DNA of 6,181 nucleotides from contig JBGCDW010000073.1 of the NCBI GenBank assembly GCA_045105775.1, positions 1-6,181 of the forward strand. The letters run 5' to 3'. Of this stretch, positions 1 through 4,896 are shown piece by piece. Source of the stretch: Aureispira sp045105775. Lineage in GTDB: Bacteria > Bacteroidota > Bacteroidia > Chitinophagales > Saprospiraceae. Every line of letters starts with the position of its first letter. Positions within the stretch are counted from its first letter, which is position 1. Below the pieces are notes generated by a model. The model ran no database searches. It was not told the origin of the DNA and saw only the letters and a program-made list of their open reading frames with translations. The position numbers and the translations under genes were made by a program.

Positions 1-3
1 TTC

Positions 4-86
4 GTGAGCCCTTCGGGGTTCCCTCACTCATCGTTAAAAATTGATTCCATAGCACTGCTATGAACTAAATTTTTGCCTTGATTGAT
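4..86. repeat. Structured intergenic element with nested inverted repeats, cut by window edge
   Basis: Two structures sit side by side downstream of the rluD-type gene. At 4-27, GTGAG pairs with CTCAC around an inner CCC-TTCG-GGG, which as plus-strand RNA is a UUCG tetraloop hairpin with a TTCC bulge. At 36-75 lies an imperfect palindrome whose centre (48-62) is perfect: CATAGC-ACT-GCTATG, flanked by AAAAATT on the left and AAATTTTT on the right, with an outer TCATC/GATGA pair near 29-33 and 82-86. No reading frame of useful length crosses it, and no T-run follows it directly as in an intrinsic terminator. The architecture suits a dispersed intergenic repeat (REP- or MITE-like) or the end of a structured RNA. 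Which it is cannot be decided from one copy. Confidence 0.4.
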
Positions 87-160
87 GAAAAAACCTTACT
101 TTTTGTCTCTGTACAACTCCAGTCGTGATAATGTCTATTAAACAACTTCTTTTTTTTTGA

Positions 161-1189
161 TTATTTTAATTTCAAACGGCCATGGGTATAATTGCGCCAG
201 CGTGTTAGCACTTGCTGCATGTCTTCGGGCAATTCAGATTCTAATAACAAAAATTCATTGGTGGTAGGATGAATCAACCCGATACTTTTTGCATGTAGTG
301 CTTGACGAGGCAATAGTTTGAAGTTATTCAAAACAAAGTGCTTATACTTGCTAAATACCGTTCCCTTAACAATTCGATCCCCACCATATTGCGGATCCCC
401 AAACAAAGGATGTCCAATATGTTGAAAATGTACGCGAATTTGGTGGGTACGCCCTGTTTCCAAGCGACACTCTACCAAGGTAACATAGCCCAAACGCTCT
501 AGCACTTTGTAGTGTGTAACCGCATGTTTGCCCCGTTCCCCGTCAGGATAGACCGCTCGAAGTCGGCGGTGGCGAGGGTGGCGATCAATATGGCCTGTAA
601 TCGTGCCTTCATCTTCGGCCAAATCTCCCCAAACCAATGCTTGGTAACGCCTCTGAATGCTATGCTCAAAAAACTGCTTGCCAATGTGTGCCATAGCTTC
701 TTCATTTTTGGCAACAATCATCAGGCCAGTTGTCTCTTTATCAATTCGGTGTACAATGCCAGGACGCTCATTGTCTTGCGTAATAGGCAGTCCTTTGAGA
801 TAGTGTACCAAGCCATTGACAAGGGTGCCATCTGGATTTCCAATTCCAGGATGCACCACCAAACCAGCAGGTTTGTGAAGAACCAAAAAATCCTCATCCT
901 CATAACGAATATCCAAATCCATGGCTTCAGGAGCAGGGCCGCCTTCTGTTTTTTGTCGTTTCCAACGTACTTTTATTTCTTGCCCTGGTTTTACTCGATG
1001 GTTGCTCTTGACTTCTTTTTCATTGACCAACACCCAACCTTCATCAATAGCCTTTTGAACGCGATTACGAGTCACGTTCTCTAGGCGATTCATCAAAAAT
1101 TTATCCAATCGCAGGGGCTCCTGATTGGGATCTGCCACAAAGGTTTGTAATAAATAAACCTCGTTTCCTATTGTTTTTTCTTCTTTCAT
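161..1189 (-). CDS. rluD: RluD-type 23S rRNA pseudouridine synthase (RluA family)
   Basis: A complete 342-residue protein that should isomerise specific uridines in rRNA to pseudouridine in the cytoplasm. RluD itself modifies helix 69 of 23S rRNA. Residues about 26-75 form an S4 RNA-binding domain (RLDKFLMNRL ... VLVNEKEVKSNHRVKPGQ). The catalytic domain follows, with HKPAGLVVHPG (105-115), the signature HRIDKETTGLMIVAKN (147-162) carrying the catalytic Asp150 and Arg148, the RYQALV strand (181-186), LETGRTHQIRVHF (243-255) and HPLFGDPQYGG (260-270). The length fits RluD (about 325 residues in Escherichia coli), and the S4 domain excludes the short RluA/RluC-minimal forms. The ATG at 1189 lies just below a TAnnTTTG element, which supports this start. 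A close paralogue specificity (RluC, or another RluA-family enzyme) cannot be excluded, so the family call is firm and the exact target is inferred. Confidence 0.93.
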   Translation of the reverse strand: MKEEKTIGNEVYLLQTFVADPNQEPLRLDKFLMNRLENVTRNRVQKAIDEGWVLVNEKEVKSNHRVKPGQEIKVRWKRQKTEGGPAPEAMDLDIRYEDEDFLVLHKPAGLVVHPGIGNPDGTLVNGLVHYLKGLPITQDNERPGIVHRIDKETTGLMIVAKNEEAMAHIGKQFFEHSIQRRYQALVWGDLAEDEGTITGHIDRHPRHRRLRAVYPDGERGKHAVTHYKVLERLGYVTLVECRLETGRTHQIRVHFQHIGHPLFGDPQYGGDRIVKGTVFSKYKHFVLNNFKLLPRQALHAKSIGLIHPTTNEFLLLESELPEDMQQVLTRWRNYTHGRLKLK

Positions 1190-1196
1190 AATTCTG

Positions 1197-1204
1197 CAAA
1201 GATA
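1197..1204 (-). promoter_or_regulatory. Bacteroidota -7 promoter element for the rluD-type gene
   Basis: Read on the minus strand this is TATCTTTG followed by CA, a full match to the Bacteroidota housekeeping -7 consensus TAnnTTTG. It ends only seven bases before the ATG at 1189, so transcription would start at or next to the start codon and the mRNA would be leaderless or nearly so. I found no convincing -33 TTTG/TTG at the usual distance, so the call rests on the -7 element and its position. Confidence 0.55.
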
Positions 1205-1278
1205 AAGAAATTAAGACTAGGGCGGCCTTTTACAGACTCTTTTATTTCTTAGGGCGTGTTCTCTAAGAAAAATGTTAC

Positions 1279-1286
1279 TATATTTG
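1279..1286 (+). promoter_or_regulatory. Bacteroidota -7 promoter element for the def operon
   Basis: TATATTTG followed by CA matches TAnnTTTG exactly. It sits in the gap between the divergent rluD-type gene and def, about 160 nt upstream of the def ATG, and would give a leader of roughly 150 nt. The upstream -33 region has no clear TTG. No other TAnnTTTG lies between here and 1447. Confidence 0.55.
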
Positions 1287-1307
1287 CAGCTTGTTATTTA
1301 AGATAAT

Positions 1308-1377
1308 GCCTACTAAATTTTTGTTAGAGGCAATTTTAGTACAACACAAAATCAAAACACTATTGTATAGATTTTGT
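1308..1377 (+). other. Hairpin-forming leader upstream of peptide deformylase
   Basis: Just after the predicted promoter, GCCT(a)CTAA at 1308-1316 pairs with TTAGAGGC at 1324-1331: eight base pairs with one bulged A and a 7-nt loop. A second, AT-rich stem is ACAAAATC (1346-1353) with GATTTTGT (1370-1377), a perfect 8-bp match around a 16-nt loop. Neither is followed by a U-tract. No known riboswitch class is recognised. This may be structural noise in AT-rich DNA or a real regulatory leader. Confidence 0.25.
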
Positions 1378-1446
1378 TTCTTTAGATGAGAAAATCGAAG
1401 ATTCAAGAAGCATTATCAGGATAAAATTAGAATTACAAGTACAATC

Positions 1447-2022
1447 ATGAAATTACCAATATACGCTTACGGACACCCTATTTTGAGAAAAGAAACAGAG
1501 GAAATTGAAGACGATTATCCCAATTTGTCCAAATTGATTGATGATATGTTCGAAACCATGTATCATACCAAAGGAATGGGATTGGCTGCTCCTCAAATTG
1601 GACGTAATATTCGTTTGTTTTTAGTAGATACCGAACAATTGGACAGAGAAGAACGAGAGGAGGATGCCTCAGAGTTTATCCGTGAGGTGTTCATTAATCC
1701 AATTATCTTAGACGAATCAGGCAAGAAGTGGGAATATGAAGAGGGCTGTTTGAGTATTCCCGATATTCGCGGCAATGTAGCCCGTGCCCCAAAAGTGCGT
1801 ATTGAGTATTATGATGCTAATTTTGAGTTACAGGACAAAATTTTTGACGGCATTACTGCCCGTGTTATTCAGCACGAATACGATCACCTAGAGGGCGTAT
1901 TGTTTGTAGATTTGCTCAAGCCACTCAAAAAACGCTTTGTACAGAAACGCTTGGACAAAATTAAGAATGGAAAAATTGGCGCGGATTATAAATTAGTATT
2001 TGCCCATAAAAAGGGACGATAA
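1447..2022 (+). CDS. def: Peptide deformylase
   Basis: A complete 191-residue metalloenzyme that removes the formyl group from the initiator N-formylmethionine of nascent proteins at the ribosome. All three family motifs are intact: GMGLAAPQ (43-50), EGCLS (99-103) with metal ligand Cys101, and HEYDH (143-147) with ligands His143 and His147 and catalytic Glu144. The N-terminus MKLPIYAYGHPILRK is the normal beginning of Bacteroidota deformylases, which fixes the start. An acidic insertion (about 65-80, rich in Glu/Asp) before the FINP strand and a basic C-terminal tail (after about 160, rich in Lys/Arg) make it longer than the 168-residue Escherichia coli enzyme. No Shine-Dalgarno precedes the ATG, and the leader is A-rich. 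No methionyl-tRNA formyltransferase gene is adjacent. It is followed after 108 nt by the DUF4159 gene on the same strand without an evident promoter or terminator between. Confidence 0.97.
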   Translation: MKLPIYAYGHPILRKETEEIEDDYPNLSKLIDDMFETMYHTKGMGLAAPQIGRNIRLFLVDTEQLDREEREEDASEFIREVFINPIILDESGKKWEYEEGCLSIPDIRGNVARAPKVRIEYYDANFELQDKIFDGITARVIQHEYDHLEGVLFVDLLKPLKKRFVQKRLDKIKNGKIGADYKLVFAHKKGR

Positions 2023-2089
2023 GAAAAGATGTTAGCATACTATTAAAGCAGGTTATCAATGGTAGACTGTGAAGACAATTTTTTAATTT

Positions 2090-2134
2090 AGAGGAGCATT
2101 TTTAATGATTTTCTTTCAGCAACTTTCACGATGA
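2090..2134 (+). CDS. Nine-codon mini-ORF with Shine-Dalgarno-like site, overlapping the next start
   Basis: The purine run AGAGGAG (2090-2096) lies 8 nt before an ATG at 2105. That ATG opens MIFFQQLSR and stops at a TGA (2132-2134) which overlaps the ATG of the next gene in an ATGA arrangement. A strong SD-like sequence is unusual in this window, where other genes have none. The arrangement would allow translational coupling: ribosomes finishing the mini-ORF could reinitiate at 2131. It may be a real leader peptide or chance; the peptide is too short to judge by composition. The coding part is 2105-2134. Confidence 0.3.
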   Translation, partial: RGAFLMIFFQQLSR

Positions 2135-2799
2135 AGTATACAGCTCTTTTAGGGATATTAATAATTGGATGGTTTTGTACTAGTTTCAAAGTAACAAACG
2201 ATGCTCCTGCGGTCAAGTTTGCCCTGCTCAAGTACAACGGAGGAGGGGATTGGTATTCCAACCCAACAGCACTGCCCAACTTGGCAAAATTTTGCAACAA
2301 AGAGCTGCATACCAACATCGATCCCAATTATGAAACCGTTGAAGTAGGGAGTGCCGAAATTTTCAACCACGCTTTTGTACACATGACAGGGCATGGTAAT
2401 GTTGTTTTTTCGCCTGCCGAAGCAGAAAACTTGCGCCTATATTTACTTTCAGGAGGTTTTTTGCATATTGATGATAATTACGGAATGGATCCTTTTGTGC
2501 GCGTAGCTATGAAACAGGTTTTCCCTGATTTGGAATGGGTGGAATTGCCCTTTACACATGAGATTTATCACAAAAATTTTGAATTTAAGACAGGAATTCC
2601 CAAAATACACAAGCACGATGATAAGCCCGCCCAAGGATTTGGATTGATCTGGGAAGGTCGTTTGGTGTGTTACTACAGTTATGAAACAGATTTGGGCGAT
2701 GGTTGGGAAGATCAAGAAGTACACAATGATAGTGAAGAAATGCGTACCAAAGCTTTGCAAATGGGAGCCAATATTGTACAATATGCCTTTGAGTTGTAG
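2131..2799 (+). CDS. DUF4159 domain protein with signal peptide
   Basis: A complete 222-residue protein of the DUF4159 family, with no biochemical function known to me. The N-terminus is a signal peptide: Lys2, a hydrophobic core at about 4-16, and an A-P-A site ending at Ala27 for signal peptidase I. Cys16 is not in a lipobox. The mature part is nearly all one domain: FALLKYNGGGDWYSNPTALPNL (30-51), FVHMTGHGNVVFSPAEAENL (82-101), LLSGGFLHIDDNYG (105-118) and LGDGWEDQEVHND (188-200). The block of Gly-Gly-Phe-Leu preceded by a helix resembles glutamine amidotransferase-like (flavodoxin-like) folds, and conserved His/Asp residues (His112, Asp114, Asp115) could form a site; both points are inference. 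It should act in the periplasm or at the envelope. No in-frame upstream start exists (stop at 2089-2091). It is probably co-transcribed with def and ends the transcript at the terminator 25 nt downstream. Confidence 0.88.
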   Translation: MKYTALLGILIIGWFCTSFKVTNDAPAVKFALLKYNGGGDWYSNPTALPNLAKFCNKELHTNIDPNYETVEVGSAEIFNHAFVHMTGHGNVVFSPAEAENLRLYLLSGGFLHIDDNYGMDPFVRVAMKQVFPDLEWVELPFTHEIYHKNFEFKTGIPKIHKHDDKPAQGFGLIWEGRLVCYYSYETDLGDGWEDQEVHNDSEEMRTKALQMGANIVQYAFEL

Positions 2800-2823
2800 G
2801 CACTAATATATTTGTTTATCACT

Positions 2824-2866
2824 AGAGAGGAGTCATCTTATTATAAGATGACTCCTCTCTTTTTTT
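2824..2866 (+). terminator. Strong intrinsic terminator after the DUF4159 gene
   Basis: A perfect 17-bp stem (arms 2824-2840 and 2844-2860) closes on a 3-nt TTA loop and runs into seven T residues (2860-2866). The T-run is on the plus strand only; read from the minus strand the hairpin is followed by AGTGATAAAC. It therefore ends the plus-strand def-DUF4159 transcript. It may still slow or stabilise the convergent TPR transcript, whose stop codon is at 2903-2905. Confidence 0.93.
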
Positions 2867-2902
2867 GAAATTTAATAAAATATAACAGAGACAAGCTACA
2901 CG

Positions 2903-4618
2903 TTAGTTTTTCCAGATATTTTTGGCCAATATAAGGGCCTCTTCATCAAGCAATTCTAGGCTTTTACGTGTAGTTAATTTGCTTATATGTTGATAGATGT
3001 CAGATTCTGCGGCTCTAAGAAGGTTATATTTTAAGATATAAACTTGATCTTCTTGCAACTGAACATGTAATAGACCACCTTCCTGTAAGGTCAGTGTAAT
3101 TTTGGATGGAGTACCTCGTTGATCGAGGGTAAATAGTTCAATGGTGCAGCTCTTCTTGGTTTCTTCAATTATTTTATAAGTAAATAAAATCAGCCCATTA
3201 GCAGAGAGCAAAAATAATCCTTTGGTAGTAATAAACATACTTGTAACCGATAAGGATTCTTTGATGTTGTTCATATACTCCTCTGGAAGATCGCTTAAGT
3301 CATCGCTTATAAGATCTTGGAATCGCCAAATCTTACCCTTAAGCTTTTTTACAAAAGCAGAGGCTGTGTTTTTTTTGAAAAATGATTTATTCTTTTCAAT
3401 AGTTTCTTGTTGAATGGGGTAGACATAATCTTGTAAATGCTTTTTTACAAAAATTCTGGCTCGTTCATGTCCATCTAGTGCAAGGTTATTTAGTCGGTCA
3501 TACGCTATTGGGTATTTGCGAATCCAAAATAGAATAGTTCCAAGTAAAAAGTTAGCGTCTTTCTCATGAATACGAGAACGTTCAGGAATAGGAACTAGAA
3601 TGTTGCTTGCTGCTCTATATTTTTTTAATTGAATGAAGGCCTCTGCTTGTAGAAGCATAAGCTCATCTTTTTCATTTGGTTCTTTTGTTGCCGCTATTGC
3701 TTGTGCGGATAGATCAATTAACTTTTGATATTGTTCCAATTGCAGGCGAATTTTCATTTGCATTAAAAAACCCAATCGAGGACTATCAGAATGCTGCACA
3801 TACAAATCAAACGCCTCCAACGCTTTTGGATATTGTTGGCTTTTAAATAAGGACTGCCCCCAAGCATAAATTAGATTGATATTGGGCTTAGATAATAATA
3901 ATACTGCCCTTTCAAAGTGAACAGTAGCTTCTTGATGTTGCTCTTGTTCTGCCAAAAGGGTAGCTAGTTGTTGGTGATAAAAGGGACTTTCTTGCTCAAG
4001 AGTTAAAATAGCCTTATAAGTAGCAATAAGTTGTTCGGGAGTGCCCACAACTTTGAGGATCTGCACTTTGAGTTGTAAAGCATCCAAATCTTCTACACCA
4101 TCATTGAGTTGAATAGCTTGGTTGTAATCAACCAAGGCTTGAGTAGATTCTCCCATTTCAATACAAGCTCCTGCTCTGTGAAAATAACTTGATACATGGT
4201 TGGGATGATAATGAATCGCCTGACTGAACGTTTCCACGGCTTTCTTGTAATCAGCATTTTTGTGCATATAGTGCCTTCCTCTAGCAATCAGTGCATCCAA
4301 ATGCTTAGGATCCATTCGTAGAATTTTGCCCCAAAACAACTGTGCCTCTTTTTCTTGCCCACGCAATGATTTGATACTGGCAAATTGAGCGAGATAATCA
4401 ATATTGTTAGGAGCGAGTTGAGAAGCCTTAGCGATGCAATATTCTGCTTTTTCATAAGGTGCAGGGTATTCCATGAGAATAGACTGAGCTAGGTGAAAAT
4501 AGCCAAAAGCTTGTTCAGGATAATTACTAATAGCTTGCTTAGAAAGTGCTTCTAATTCTTCTTTATTTTTCTGCTCTAATGCTGTTTTGATGGTTTGTTC
4601 TAACGTCTGTTGATTCAT
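2903..4618 (-). CDS. Large cytoplasmic TPR protein with beta-rich C-terminal region
   Basis: A 571-residue protein from the ATG at 4618. A TTG four codons upstream (4630) is possible but less likely. There is no signal peptide. Residues about 35-380 are a solenoid of tetratricopeptide repeats, with the usual aromatic/Ala/Gly spacing in, for example, 109-140 (ALIARGRHYM ... AVETFSQAIHYHPN), 143-175 (SSYFHRAGACIEMGE ... ALVDYNQAIQLN), 213-243 and 247-279. TPR arrays bind partner proteins or peptides. The remaining residues, about 410-571, are not TPR: a Lys-rich linker (KNKSFFKKN) leads to alternating strand-like segments (SVTSMFITTKGLFLLSANG, LILFTYKIIEE, TIELFTLDQRG, KITLTLQEGGLLHVQL) and a helical tail (YNLLRAAESDIYQHISKL, then LELLDEEALILAKNIWKN). 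The strand pattern loosely recalls lipocalin-like domains, but I do not recognise the family. No SD and no TAnnTTTG were found upstream. Convergent with the DUF4159 gene, divergent from the acidic repeat gene. Confidence 0.85.
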   Translation of the reverse strand: MNQQTLEQTIKTALEQKNKEELEALSKQAISNYPEQAFGYFHLAQSILMEYPAPYEKAEYCIAKASQLAPNNIDYLAQFASIKSLRGQEKEAQLFWGKILRMDPKHLDALIARGRHYMHKNADYKKAVETFSQAIHYHPNHVSSYFHRAGACIEMGESTQALVDYNQAIQLNDGVEDLDALQLKVQILKVVGTPEQLIATYKAILTLEQESPFYHQQLATLLAEQEQHQEATVHFERAVLLLSKPNINLIYAWGQSLFKSQQYPKALEAFDLYVQHSDSPRLGFLMQMKIRLQLEQYQKLIDLSAQAIAATKEPNEKDELMLLQAEAFIQLKKYRAASNILVPIPERSRIHEKDANFLLGTILFWIRKYPIAYDRLNNLALDGHERARIFVKKHLQDYVYPIQQETIEKNKSFFKKNTASAFVKKLKGKIWRFQDLISDDLSDLPEEYMNNIKESLSVTSMFITTKGLFLLSANGLILFTYKIIEETKKSCTIELFTLDQRGTPSKITLTLQEGGLLHVQLQEDQVYILKYNLLRAAESDIYQHISKLTTRKSLELLDEEALILAKNIWKN

Positions 4619-4896
4619 GCTATCTATCAATTTGTGAATTATTCTTTTTACTCGTCAAAACTCTTAGTGTGGCGACTATCGTTTAGATAAAGATAAATAA
4701 AAGTCACAAAAAGAGAGTTTTTTTAAAAAAATGATAATGTGTTTTTGTTTTAAAGATCTTTTAAGGATTTAAAGGGTGTTTTTAAATAAAAGGTATTTTT
4801 TTTGGTTTTTTTTGATTACTTTTAAGGATGTTACTTTTGAGTGAAAAAATATAAAAAATGGTGTTGTAGGGGACACATCATAAAAACAAAAAGATC
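4619..4896. other. Very AT-rich divergent intergenic region with T/A tracts
   Basis: This gap separates the start of the TPR gene from the start of the acidic repeat gene. It contains a T7A7 palindrome (4718-4731) and two T8 runs separated by GG (4796-4803 and 4806-4813), with several further short T-runs. Such tracts can bend DNA or exclude it from protein packing, but no specific operator, inverted repeat or RNA gene was recognised. The plus-strand promoter at 4811-4839 is the only motif match; no minus-strand TAnnTTTG was found for the TPR gene. Confidence 0.6.
4811..4839 (+). promoter_or_regulatory. Bacteroidota promoter for the acidic repeat gene (-33 and -7 elements)
   Basis: TTTG at 4811-4814 and TACTTTTG at 4832-4839 match the -33 TTTG and -7 TAnnTTTG consensus with a 17-nt spacer, the best two-part match in the window. 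Transcription would begin near 4846, leaving a leader of about 50 nt that ends in an A-rich stretch before the ATG at 4897. A T-rich stretch lies directly upstream and could act as an UP-like element. Confidence 0.6.

Noticed and set aside
512..1084. Plus-strand frame of 190 codons antisense to the rluD-type gene
   Set aside because: The opposite strand encodes all conserved motifs of a pseudouridine synthase. The antisense product has no recognisable domain and no promoter or leader.
1306..1389. 27-codon ORF in the def leader as a protein gene
   Set aside because: Too short to judge, no ribosome-binding signal, and it overlaps a predicted hairpin. Kept only as part of a leader finding.
2088..2803. 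Several minus-strand frames across the DUF4159 gene
   Set aside because: Overlapping shadows in different frames, with no conserved motifs. They sit opposite a gene with a clear signal peptide and domain.
4619..4630. Upstream TTG start for the TPR protein (four extra residues)
   Set aside because: The ATG at 4618 is the commoner start codon, and the four extra residues add nothing recognisable. No SD favours the TTG.
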